A stretch of DNA of 64,000 bases from Turbatrix aceti (lineage: Eukaryota; Nematoda; Chromadorea; Rhabditida; Panagrolaimidae), in the NCBI GenBank assembly GCA_963969345.1, contig OZ017768.1, positions 3,868,718 through 3,932,717 of the forward strand. The letters are read 5' to 3'. Positions within the stretch are counted from its first letter, which is position 1, and the number at the start of each line of letters is the position of its first letter. The notes below the pieces were generated by a model. That model did no database searches. It was given only the letters and a program-made list of their open reading frames with translations, and had not been told where the DNA came from. The translations under genes were made by a program, and so were the position numbers. Of this stretch, positions 11,901 through 22,281 are shown in pieces.

Positions 11901-13131
11901 TACACCTTCCGCTAGATTATTCGGCCATTAATAAATAAACAACGGTGGTCGTTACTTTTTTGTTGACGGGGATAAAAAATGCAGACACCTATAATTCAGA
12001 GGTGTGAAATCCGTCTACAGCGGATATGACGATTTCCCCTTCTTTTTTTTTACAGACACCTTTAGGGAAAAAAGTGATCAATTGTATTTTAGTTCTTTTT
12101 GACCCTCGGTGAAATAAATCACCGTCGAAAATTTATAGAATGTCAGAAAAAAAGGTGTCTCAAAAAACGCCTGTCACCTGACGAAAAATGTATTATATTT
12201 GCTACTCTGTAGGTTGGGTGGCGGCGACCTTTGTAGGCACTTTATCACCAGTAAAAACATTTGTCTTCGAACTTGCGTTGGCCACATGAAAAGTTCGGTC
12301 TCGACATGAATCAAATGAAAATTAAAAAAAAAACGCTCAAATATCTACAGTGCTCAGGTGTTCTTCTTGCGACACAGTGCGTGATAAATGATAGTTCATC
12401 ACGGAAAAAAAAAGAATGAAACTTTGCGTCTGGCTGAATTACTTACCTCCACGGAAACGATCTTTTCCTTCCTGTTATATTTGTCGTAGACCAGGTTGCA
12501 GTTGTAGATGAGCATTACCAACGAAAACACAGTCAGGAATGTCCATAGACCGCGTGTAAACCAATTTCGGGAGTCTAATACCTGAAATTATAAATTATAT
12601 TGTGGTTGGCGAAATTTTCGTGGTAAGACAAATTGACATTTTTCTTTTCTCACCACGAATGATTGACAAGGCTGTGTTTTTCGTGGTAAGACACTACAAA
12701 AAATTGTCAAAATCGGTTTTCGTGGCAAGACAAACATATCTGGTTCTACCACGAAAAAATCCATTACAGAAACAAACCATAGGAACGCCATGAGCGGTGG
12801 TAGAACGCCCAAATCTGAGAACTTCCTGTTTGAAATCTCGCTGCGCGACAGTTTTTACCGCGGTTTTGACGGTTTCTTGGATGTCGAAGAAGGAACCTTT
12901 ATCCACGCTGCCCCTGTTGAAGCGATTGTAGGGATGTCCATCTGCGTCAAGCCACGGCGCCGAGCTGTGCCAGAGACCCAGCGCAGGTGGTAGACTGTAG
13001 TCGTCAGGTGGTTTTTTGATCTCCGGAGGGCCTCCGTTCGACGTCATGTCTCGAGGAAGCGTTTGCCTGAAAGCTACAGTGTCAGTCTGAACCGGAAGCG
13101 ATACCGGTGGTCGGTTGACTGGATTGATCAT
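8934..13131 (-). CDS. DEG/ENaC (degenerin/amiloride-sensitive) sodium channel subunit
   Basis: Eight exons: 13131-12778, 12581-12447, 11666-11568, 11466-11095, 10577-10029, 9976-9872, 9819-9702, 9484-8934. They sum to 2283 nt (760 aa). Hallmarks: the cytosolic gating motif TTAHG at about residues 111-115; TM1 from exon 2; post-TM1 FPAITICNLNAFK; a Cys-rich extracellular loop with GCYKSCYQ; and TM2 preceded by the selectivity-filter motif GLWLGAS at about 675-682 (family consensus GxxLGxS). Both termini are cytosolic in this family, with a large extracellular domain. It should act as a trimeric cation channel subunit at the plasma membrane, in mechanosensation, acid/peptide gating or muscle/neuron excitability. 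All key family motifs are intact. The start gives about 100 residues before the HG motif, typical for degenerins. Which paralogue group it belongs to is not resolved. Confidence 0.93.
11042..11076. repeat. C12 / G12 homopolymer inverted repeat in intron
   Basis: Twelve consecutive C (11042-11053), an 11-nt T-rich loop, then twelve consecutive G (11065-11076). It lies about 18 nt inside the intron after the donor at 11094 of the channel gene (minus strand). It can form a perfect 12-bp G:C hairpin in DNA or pre-mRNA, or a G-quadruplex-prone strand. Confidence 0.9.
12605..12765. repeat. Repeated TTTTCGTGGTAAGACA-type motif in intron 1 of the channel gene
   Basis: The core TCGTGG(T/C)AAGACA occurs about three times in forward orientation and at least twice as reverse CCACGAA within 160 bp. 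A related core TTTTCGTGGCG(A/G)GAAAA occurs twice at 34698-34755 in the GTPBP10 intron. It is a short interspersed noncoding motif, resembling the CGTGxCGAGAC-type words I recall from Caenorhabditis noncoding DNA. Confidence 0.6.
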
Positions 13132-14562
13132 CTTCCCCCCCCCTCAGGTGAGGGGTGGGGTAGTAAGAAAGAAAGTCGAGACGCAAACAGAAACGGAAAA
13201 TGCGAATATGAAAATGAAAACGATCGTGGGAGGAAAAGGATGAAACGATGACGCAGTGGCCAACTGGCCTCGGGGCAGAGTGGACACTTCTTCTGCAGCG
13301 GGAGAAGCTGACTGCTGTCCTGTCACCTCCGTTGGCCAGCCAGGCCCCAGCCCGAGTTCAGAGAGCATCATCGCCGGGGTTTTTGGGGGGAAAAAAGTGC
13401 ACAGCTCGCATACTTGTTCGGCGGCCGACCATGAAACAGCGCCGGCCAGGGCGGGGCCTCAGGCGGCACTTTGGACAGGGCCAAGTTCTGCGTGTTGTTT
13501 AGTAAAATGAATTATCCCGCGTGCTGCTTCCGCTGGATATTAATAGCTTCCCGAGGCTCGAAGCCGATGACGAAGTCACGTCGAAGTCGATGGCGGCAGC
13601 GGTCAGTCAGCCTTGGTCAAACAAAAACAGAAGAAAATGATAACTGCGATTTTTTAAGTTTTTTTTATTGTCTTAAGCGTTTTGTAAAATCCTGGGGGTA
13701 AATACAGCCGTCATAGGAAATGTTTGAGTGCACGTTTGAACAAATAAATAAAAACAAGATTTACTATGTATCATTTTGCAACAAAGCAATTGCTTTAAAG
13801 CAACAAAACAAGTGTAAAAATTGATAGCATGCTTGTTCGTTTTCAAAAGTTGCAACTTGCAAGGACGTCTTTGTTTCGATGTTCGCGATTGGAAAATATT
13901 GACTGATTGCTTTTGGCATGACAGGTATTGAATTTCAATCGAATCACCAAAGTTTGCAAAGTTTGTCCAAAAATAAATAAATATATAGAAATTTATACGC
14001 ATCCTTATTTTATCGCCACAGAAAAGCAATTTGCCCAAGTTGTTTTTTGGGGTGGTCTCGCAATTTGCAAATCGACCAGAACAGACCCTGCAGACAGGGA
14101 CAAATTTTATTTTAATTCGGAAATAAACCCTCCAAAATAGTCCAAATGCCCGGTTAAATTCTGTTTTTAAATTCTGCAATTCAGTCAGTGCCGAGTTTTA
14201 CTAACATAAAAGTTGTAGTATCAATCCCCGAGGGCTTCTGATCGTCTAATTACACGCATCGTTTGAAAAGAAAAGCACAGAAAGTGCTCAATGCATAATT
14301 AACGGTGAATGTATCTAGATAATAGAAAACTCGATGACTAAATCCCATAATGGCAGCCACCTTATAAATCACTTTTACAGGCTCACGTGTTCACGCCTTG
14401 GTCCTACGTACATACCTTTCGGCCTGGTTTAACCGCTGTTGACTCTCGGATACCACAAAGCACGGCTGTTGCTTTTAATGAATTTGAAATGATAAAATAT
14501 TTCTGTCTTACAAGCGTCAATGGACCGCAAGCATTTTAGTAGATAAAACACATACGAACTAC
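13132..14562. other. Intergenic region upstream of the channel gene
   Basis: Presumed promoter and 5' UTR of the channel gene at the left, then AT-rich sequence. Open frames here are short, lack splice support and match nothing I recognise. Confidence 0.5.
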
Positions 14563-14566
14563 TTAA

Positions 14567-15642
14567 GACCCACTCTGCGAGCCGATTTATTTCCGACGAC
14601 ACAGGCATTTTACACCTTCCAATGTTTTGTGCCATAATTGTAGGCATCTATGGGGAGGGTCCAAATACCCATATCAAAATTTTTTTAGAAGCCGGATTCT
14701 GGAGCTACGGCTTCTGGAAGCTTTCGATGTCAAATTTTCAAAATGCTTCAAAAATTCTGATTTTTGGTATACAGGGGTATCTTGGCACGAGAAATCGACT
14801 GGTGTATTTAGTTTTTTCAAAAAACATCTGACTTTTTTGAAAAAAATGTGATTTCTGGTTTTTCCGCCCGTTTTTGTCCTTTGCTTGGCTCCAGCATACG
14901 TATTTTGCCCGATGCGGCCGTTTTCACAGTTAATTCTAACAGTACATATTGTTATCTCTCGCAGGAAGTCAAAAAAACAATTTATTTCGATCATTATTTT
15001 TTGTTTCGAATTTTTTTATGCCGCCAACTCAAGCAAAAACGGGTGAAAAAAGTGAGAAAGTGGTGTGCGCCATGCATGCGCTGCAGCACGGCGCGCACTC
15101 GCAGGTTGCGCGCACGAAGAGCAGGCACAGAGACGTAAATCTGTGCGTTTTTTCACCCGTTTTTGCTCGAGTTGGCGGCATAAAAAAATTCTAAACAAAA
15201 AATAATGATCGAAATAAATTGTTTTTTTGACTTCCTGAGAGAGATAACAATATGTGCTGTTAGAATTAACTGTGAAAACGGCCGCATCGGGCAAAATACG
15301 TATGCTGGAGCCAAGCAACGGACAAAAACGGGCGGAAAAACCAGAAATCACATTTTTTCAAAAAAGTCAGATGTTTTTTGAGAAAACTAAATACACCAGT
15401 CGATTTCTCGTGCCAAGATATTCCTGTATACCAAAAATCAGAATTTTTGAAACATTTTGAAAATTTGACGTCGAAAGCTTCCAGAAGCCGTAGCTCCAGA
15501 ATCCGGCTTCTAAAAAAATTTTGATATGGGTATTTGGACCCTCCCCATAGATGCCTACAATTATGGCACAAAACATCGGAAGGTGTAAAATGCCTGTGTC
15601 GGACGCTCCACCTTACTAATAAAAAAGCTCACAGAGTGGGTC
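14567..15642. mobile_element. Foldback (long inverted repeat) element flanked by TTAA
   Basis: Two nearly identical arms of about 480-490 bp (14567-about 15055 and about 15150-15642) in inverted orientation surround a loop of about 95 bp that is GC-rich with alternating GCGC. The outermost bases read GACCCACTCTG on the left and its complement on the right. Each end abuts TTAA (14563-14566 and 15643-15646), the signature of TTAA-specific (piggyBac-like) insertion. An imperfect stretch follows the first 15 bp or so, then the arms match closely. There is no transposase, so it is non-autonomous. The apparent 66-75 codon frames are mirrored in both arms and are not genes. Confidence 0.85.
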
Positions 15643-15646
15643 TTAA

Positions 15647-17416
15647 AAATTCGATTTTTAGCACCCAATAAAATCAAATACACATATCTAAATTGCCACA
15701 AAAAACGTCTTTAACTTACTAAATAAAATTTGGGCTTTTGTATTTAAAAAAAATTTAAAACTCGAAACTTCAAAAGTCCTCTAAAAAGGTTAAAAGTCGT
15801 CTGAAAACAGAAAATGAACAAAGCCAGTCAAAAACCAATTATGCAGAGCGGAAGTTGACTGGCTCATTTGTTTCTGGTCAAAGGTAGTCAAACTTCGTCA
15901 TTTGGGTTTAACTCATATTTTTTTAACTCACATTAGCGTGAGTCAATTAGGGACCGTCGCCGAGATAATTGTTAGAAATTTTTTTGGGGGTTTTGAAATG
16001 TGGTGATGTCATTTTTGGAAGTTTGAATGGGAAATTTATAAATATTATTGTTGTTGTTGCCAGAGTTATCAAACGAGAAAAAAATTTATGAGGCTAGCGA
16101 TCGAAAGGCAAAACTTGACTTGATACTTTTCAACTAAAACGGTGGAGCGAAAGGCTAAACTCGACAAAACTTGGCTCGCGTTAAACTTTGAAACTCGCTC
16201 GAATGCCAACTCTGGCCCCTAAATGCCATACAAAACGGCTACCAAACCAGTTTGCAGGTCAGATGGTTCTGAAAACATGTCATTTTGCTTTTCGAACCAC
16301 CGCTTTTAAAAAATCCAAACAACTGCAAAAATGAATTTGTCTAAAAAAACAACTGCAAAAAAACAAAAAAAAACTAGTTAATCGAAATTTTCCAATTTTT
16401 CGTAATCACGTATTCGTTTTTGATCATTTCACAGTAAATTTCGTCTCTTTAGAGTTCGAAAACCGCTTGTCCTCTGAATCCAACCAACCAGATTCGTTTC
16501 TGCCAATTTTGTTTTTCTGGGACTCTAGACAGAAAAAAACAACCTCAACGTTTTTTCTTCCGCTTTCTCTTTTTTTCATGAATTTTTACATGTGAAATGA
16601 GCCGTTTAAAAAAATGCAATTCAAAGGGGTCGATTTTTTCCACTTTTGTCCCTTTTTTTGTCGACGAAATTCAAATCGTCAAAAAAAGATCATCGAAAGT
16701 GATTTTTGTTCGTTTTTTTCTTTCCCTCGATTTCTTGTATTTAGTAAATCCGAGCAATCAATTCTAAATATTTCCCTGGGAAAAAAATTGTGTGATACTC
16801 GTTTCGTCGATCGGTTGGCTACTCATGTCGATCGTCGTCGCTTTTTGAGTCACGTTTCGTTTCGTTGTTTCGCGCGTCTGTTTGTAGACGTCTTTTTGAT
16901 TTGATTTTTTTTTCGGGGTGAGTGACCACCACCATCGCTGCCTGCATTCACCATTCACCGCCTCGGGAGAGGAGAGAGCTACTGTTTGTGTTTTTTGACG
17001 ATGATCGCGCGAATTCACTGTTTGCGCTCGACGAGTTTTTTCTTTTCTTTTCTTTTTTTCGGACCGCAATCGATCAATCGTCCGCGGAAGTGAAACCACG
17101 TTCGCGGACGTTTACCGAGCCTTATTGGATTTATCTTTATTATTACGCGAGTCACACCACTCACAGATTATTACGACCGTGCACCGGCCGAAGAGGGAGA
17201 GAGGAAAGGAGGCTAAACGACCTCCCCGGTGATGCGGGCGGGCGGTTGTGTATGTATGTACATGTGATTAGGATCACTGACCGAAAGGACCAACGAACGA
17301 CGAATTGACGAACGAATATCGACGAAGACGTCTTCGTCGGTGTCGTCGTCGTCGTCGTTGTGAACAGTAAATAGTTAATTTGCAACCAAGCCGAGCCGAT
17401 GCGGCTGGAAGCGGCT
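15647..17416. other. Intergenic AT-rich region
   Basis: Contains T-runs and Arg/Ser-type low-complexity frames. It includes the 3' flank of the ITM2 gene. No gene, RNA or transposon is recognised. Confidence 0.5.
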
Positions 17417-18525
17417 TCAGAGAATAATGCGTTCCACTTGGACCTGATCGCCGGACAGAACGGAGAACTGGATGTCGCCGTTCGGCGTTTGGGGACGGGG
17501 ATTTGCAGCTGAAAGTTATTTGTGTTGTTTTTGAGAGGGCAAACATAGCAAACAAAAAGTTGTTAATCCCCCTGACCTGGACATGCTCCGAAAAAAGGCC
17601 CAATACCCCTCAAAAATCCTCAAAAACATCCCAAAAACATACCCCGCTTGTCGCGGACAAAATACGGAGCATCGGAAGCTCTGCCTACGCTGATAAGTTG
17701 GTAGACGTCTCGGTTGGCACACTGCTGGCTGACCATGACCGAGCCAAGCGCGACGACGTCTTCTTCGCTCAGCTGACTGCCGACGCCGAAGGTCTCATGA
17801 ATAACGCGGGGATTCTGTACGTAATATCCCGTTTCCATCTTTTTCACGAGATCGATAAAGTTGCGAGGAGGGAAAACCGAAGCCCGATCGAGAGGCCGGA
17901 TAAAGCACCGGTCACCCAGAATATCGACAATCGCCGTTATATTCTGAAAAAAATATATAAAATTCACCAATACACAATTTTGTATAACACTCACCTTTCT
18001 GAAATCATGAACAAATATCGCTGGTCGATTAGAGCCAAATCGAGGAACCTCAATCTTTTCGTAGAGCTTTTCAGTGTCAATTTCCATCTCCTGGGCGAGG
18101 AATCTCGGTCTGCCTTCGTCAATAAAATTCGTTCTGCAGAGCGAATTAAACGGCCGATGATAGATGAAAAATGGATGAGTGCCGAAGAGCCAGAGAGTCA
18201 GCAGGGTAATAGCCAGAGCGATGGAAGCGAGAATGGCAACGCCCTTGGCGGTTTTCCTCGAACGCTCGAGGCAGCTCGGCTCAGCGGGCGGCGGTGGGGT
18301 CCAATACCCGCCACCAGGGCTCTTGGCCCCCGATCCGCAGTAGAGGCATTTAGAAGGCTGTTTTGTATCACAGCGCCTGAAGCTTCCGCTCGAATACGAA
18401 GGTGGGGGGCTGACGCGGGCGGGAGAAGTCAGGAGAATTGGATTGGTAGCATCAGCTGCGGCGTTCTTCTCTGCCGCGGGCGATGGAGGCTGGCTGGATT
18501 CGCTGGGGGGCGCCGTCTTCATCAT
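17417..18525 (-). CDS. ITM2: ITM2 family protein (BRICHOS domain, type II membrane)
   Basis: Exons 18525-17995, 17943-17643 and 17508-17417 sum to 924 nt (307 aa). A Pro/Ser-rich cytosolic N-terminus of about 95 residues precedes a single hydrophobic segment (VAILASIALAITLLTLWLF), then a linker with IFVHDFRK and a BRICHOS domain containing the two expected cysteines (GDRCFI and QQCANRD) and PPRNF. Human ITM2B shows the same order with VIYHDFE, the Cys pair and MPPRN. The second exon ends in RDKR, a furin-type R-x-K-R site. The last exon then encodes only a 30-residue Cys-free tail beginning AANPRP and ending in the stop. In human ITM2B furin cleaves at KGIQKR to release the 23-residue Bri peptide, so the equivalent processing is likely. 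Role: BRICHOS proteins chaperone the folding of their own C-terminal peptide in the secretory pathway. Confidence 0.9.
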
Positions 18526-20340
18526 CGTGTATTTCTTTTTTCGATGGCCGGGATAAATAGGACTGGTGGTCGACGAGGTGCGTCTTCTGAAAGACTGACG
18601 AGGTTGAGGGTCAGCGGGGTGACTCGAATCGACTTCAACTCCCCCCTCCCTCCTCCACGATCAACGGGTCACCGCGCAAACAAACAAAAAACGGAGGAGG
18701 ACAATGAGCCAGCCCCGCTTTGTGCTTTTAGGACACGACACGACTTCGACGCGACGACGACGACAACATTGCTTCTTTCTATCCTAATACGTCGTTAGCG
18801 GTTTTTTTCAAGCTCCGTGTAGAGGCTAATGATCGTATGAAAAAAAAAGAGCAGTCAAAGGAAAGGTTGACAGAAGGACAAGGACAAGAATGAAAAAAAA
18901 TGGTTTATTCGACAGCTAAAAACAGCCAAAAAAGCTGGAGAAGCTCTAGAGCGGCTTCACACACGTGGTTGTTTCTTATATTTCTTGCAGGGATGAATGA
19001 ACACGGCACGGCACAGACGAAGAGAGAACTAGCACCGCACCGGCCGCTGGCACTGGCATAGGCCTCTGCCGAGCGGAGGAAGAGTCAGTCACGTTCGTAT
19101 ATGTCTGCACTCCCTCGTCGTCTGCCGGCCGGCCGTCGTCGTCGTTGGCAAACAGATTTTACTCCGTCTCCCCCCCCCCCTCAGCTCCGCGAACGAACGA
19201 GCGAAAAAAAGAGACGAAAAAGAACGTCTGACGCTACTTACATACTCGTTTCGCCCGGGCACAAGGGTCTCAGATGGCACTAAGCGCTTGGCCCTGCGTA
19301 GGTATACCATTTGCAAGGCCAGACTGCTGCAGCTCCATCAGTAACATAGAACGCCGAAACCCTAGTTTTTTTATACATACTATTTGTGCAACGACTTTTT
19401 GCGGAGTCTGGAGTCGAGTTTTTTTTTTTTTGCAGCAAGGACGAAAGAAGAAACCCTAAGCAGTCGATGTGGCGGGGATTGTGCAGCGTGGGACCGCGTT
19501 GGTCATCATCATCATCTCTTATGTTGTTAGTTAGCGCAAAGCTGACTCTTGAAAGGCCTTTCAGGACCGTGAGGGGCTTCACGGGTTTTGTGAAGGTAAT
19601 CCAGGGATTTTTGAGTCATAATAATCTTCTGTTTATGTATTCATTGTCCCGACCTTTGACTTTGACTCAAAAATTATTATTGCATTGCAAAAGGTGTAAA
19701 ACAAAACAAAATATTTTATTGTGTAAGTATCTACAATCGCTTCAATTGCTTTCTACATATATGTATTTATGTACGTAGGATGACGCACGCACGGTTTTTA
19801 AAAAAAACCGTAAAAATAACTGACTCTGATTGACTGACTGCACGTCAAACAACCCCAACGGTCATCATCTTCAGAGTCCACTTCGACCAATGCAACAACC
19901 GACATCATTTGAACTCATTTCACTCTGCCAAATTCCCCCCAAAATTCCCCGGGAAACTCCTGAAAAAATTAAGAAAAGTAAAAGGATGTGATTATTTTTT
20001 TTGAAGTTTGCCAATTGGGCTTCAAATCTCGCTTTAATGTTGCATTTTTAATGCACATTAATAAATAGATCGTTTTTGGTGTGTTTTTTTTATTTTAGAC
20101 CTCGTTTTAGACGCATGGCTTTATTTGGATGCGGGGAATTTGAAAGGAGATTCCCTGGGGAATCTACGGGAATCCCCCGGGAATATTCCCCCCTTTTTCA
20201 TTCCCCGGGGAATTTCGCAACCCTGGGAAGTGGCAAACAAACGACCAAAATACTCAAATAGCATTTTTTTCAAAAAACACGTTTTTTGCAAAAAAAAATT
20301 GGGTTTCTTTCTGGAATTCTTCTCGGATCAACCTCGGCCA
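18526..20340. other. Intergenic region between ITM2 and the saposin gene
   Basis: Holds the ITM2 promoter at the left. Around 19935-19960 and 20138-20225 there are runs of GGGGAAT/ATTCCCC words in both orientations (a low-copy palindromic repeat). No gene is recognised. Confidence 0.5.
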
Positions 20341-20349
20341 CCTGGGAAG

Positions 20350-20515
20350 CTTATCAGAGCCGAAAAATCACCATGTATGGAAGTACGAAGTCCGAGCACC
20401 CAAAAACCATAGTTTGGAGTCTCGAGCCGATGATCGACTTTCTGGAAGACTCAATTCCTGCTTATCAGCCGGCTCCATGGAGCACACCCACAGGCAATGG
20501 AGACCTGCATAAAAG
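20350..20515 (+). promoter_or_regulatory. Putative gut-type promoter of the saposin-like gene: two GATA sites and a TATA-like box
   Basis: CTTATCA (the complement of the TGATAAG extended GATA site) occurs at 20350-20356 and 20461-20467. A CATAAAAG box lies at 20508-20515, about 60 nt before the ATG. In C. elegans TGATAAG is the site used by the intestinal ELT-2 factor, and saposin-like genes are commonly intestinal. Intestinal expression here is an inference. Confidence 0.5.
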
Positions 20516-20575
20516 CATCCCCCGTGATCGCCGATAAGGCCAGTCTAGTGTTCGTGCTTACATCAGATTGTCAAC

Positions 20576-21061
20576 ATGATTGCAAAAATTCTCGGTAAGT
20601 TTTTGTTTTGACCGGACAAAAAAAATTATTTTTTTTTCAATCCGACAAAAAAAAATTTTAATTTTACAGTTCTCGCCCTGATCGCATCAACAGCCACCGT
20701 ACTGGCGATGCCGGCAGATCTCCCGGTCCCCATTCACCAGGATAACACGCTTTTCTGCTTCATCTGCGAAGAATTGGTCAATATAACGGAGAGCGCTGTC
20801 AACGCTTCGATTCCCGATCTCCAAAATCTCCTGGATCAGTACTGTCAGCAAGTTCCACAGTTCCTACAATCGACGTGCGTCCAACTCGTTCAATCTGTGA
20901 TCGCAGAGGTCACCAGTGATTCCGGAATCGACCCGGCTATTCTGTGCTCCGAGCTCGCGGGCAAGGACTGCAATTCGTCTACAAATGCTCTCTATCAGGT
21001 GATCCAAGCCAGACAGAAGGTCCACTTCTCTCCCGTGCTTCAGAGGGTCAAGAGAACCTAA
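20576..21061 (+). CDS. Secreted saposin-like (SapB) protein
   Basis: Exons 20576-20594 and 20670-21061 encode 136 aa. A signal peptide of about 19-20 residues ends near VLA. The mature protein carries one saposin B domain with the six-cysteine pattern: CFIC near the start, single cysteines in QYC and STC, then ILC and KDC. Nematode saposin-like proteins (SPP/caenopores) are small single-domain proteins that bind or disrupt lipid membranes, often secreted into the gut against bacteria. The C-terminal tail of about 25 residues is basic (QRVKRT). AATAAA at 21134 serves this gene, while the convergent METTL6-like gene stops at 21143, so the 3' UTRs probably overlap. Confidence 0.85.
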
Positions 21062-21142
21062 TCCAACAAAATTTGATTGCATCTATCCATTTTAAATTCA
21101 AAATTACCAAATAATATGTATTTTTTAAATCAACAATAAACG

Positions 21143-22199
21143 TCAAAATTTTTTGACAAAAACCCCCTGAACAAAAACTCTCGGCACGCAGAGGCCCTCC
21201 TGCTTGTTTTCGGTGACGGAGTGAACGTAATGCAGCCTTTTCGCTTCGTGAAACCCGGCTTTCACGAAGATATCGTTGATTTCCTCTAAAATTCCGATGT
21301 TGAGGGTAAAAACATAAAAACACGCAAAAACAAACCCTTGAGAAAGAAATAAGCCCTGGTCCAGTCGGCACGCTTGTAAAACCTATCGCCGATTTTGTTG
21401 CTGCCCTTGAAGCGCATCATTGTCTGGTCGTAGGCCGCGTAATCCCGAAAAAGAACAATGCCTCCAGGGGCCAGCAGACGGGCTAGATTCTGCACGGCTT
21501 GAACTTGTTTTTCTGGGCTGATAGCGGAGAGGACGAAAATGAGGCTGGCAAAGTCGACTTGAGTGCCATCGAAGAGGCCTGTCGTGTCAGCCGTCAGATC
21601 GACGACTGCTGTTTGGACTGGAAAAAAAGATAGATAACATAGAATTACATATAAAAATCATCGTAAAAAAAGATGTTACTCTTTTACGATAAAAGACGTT
21701 ACTCTTTCACGATAACCACCGTAATCAAATAACAAAACCCACCAGGAATGCCCGCGGTCTCAGCACGCTGATTGAGCAATTGAATCGCGTTTTTTGAAAA
21801 ATCGAAAGCAAAAAACTTCCAATGAGGCCAAATCGCTGCAAGTGGAAACAACATGTTTCCGACGCCGCTTCCGGCTTCCAAAAACTTGATCTCTGCCTAA
21901 AATGATTAAAAAAAATGACCGTAATCCACAGGCTACGATAGAAAAAAAAATCATACGCTAGCATCAAGTTCAGGAACAGTTTCCAGAATCTCAGCCTTAG
22001 ACCAGTGCCGATCCTTGAAAAACTTGTCCGTGTTGCGTTTGTAAAAGATATCCCAGTTGCGCTGGGCTTCAGCTTCGAGTTTCCTGCGCCAAGGCTCCGT
22101 CAGCACCGGCTGGGCTGCCAGACGTTCCAGATCTTCTTCCGTTGGCTCCAGACCCGTATCGCTGACCCGTCGGCATAATTTAGCCTCGGTGGTTTCCAT
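21143..22199 (-). CDS. METTL6: METTL6-like tRNA 3-methylcytidine methyltransferase
   Basis: Exons 22199-21957, 21896-21743, 21617-21336 and 21285-21143 sum to 822 nt (273 aa). Family signatures: NWDIFYKRNTDKFFKDRHW near the N-terminus; SAM motif I in LEAGSGVGNMLFP; FAFDFSKNAI; LIFVLSAI; VLFRDYAAYDQTMMRFK; and the terminal QEGLCVPRVFVQ. These match METTL6/METTL2/METTL8, which install m3C32 in the anticodon loop of tRNA-Ser and related tRNAs. The short N-terminus fits METTL6 better than METTL2/8. It is transcribed divergently from the NTMT1-like gene, with 82-214 bp between start codons, suggesting a shared promoter. Confidence 0.92.
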
Positions 22200-22281
22200 C
22201 GGTGAAAAAAAAAAAGAAGAAAAAGCTTTGAAAGAAATAAAACCCAAGAAAAAATCCTTGGCATTGTGCGACAAAGCTGCA

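Noticed and set aside
14622..15576. Paired 60-75 codon frames on both strands with matching products
   Set aside because: They mirror each other because they lie in the two arms of the foldback element; no other coding evidence.
17503..18798. A 431-codon plus-strand open frame
   Set aside because: It is the antisense of the ITM2 gene, whose BRICHOS domain and splice phases are convincing.
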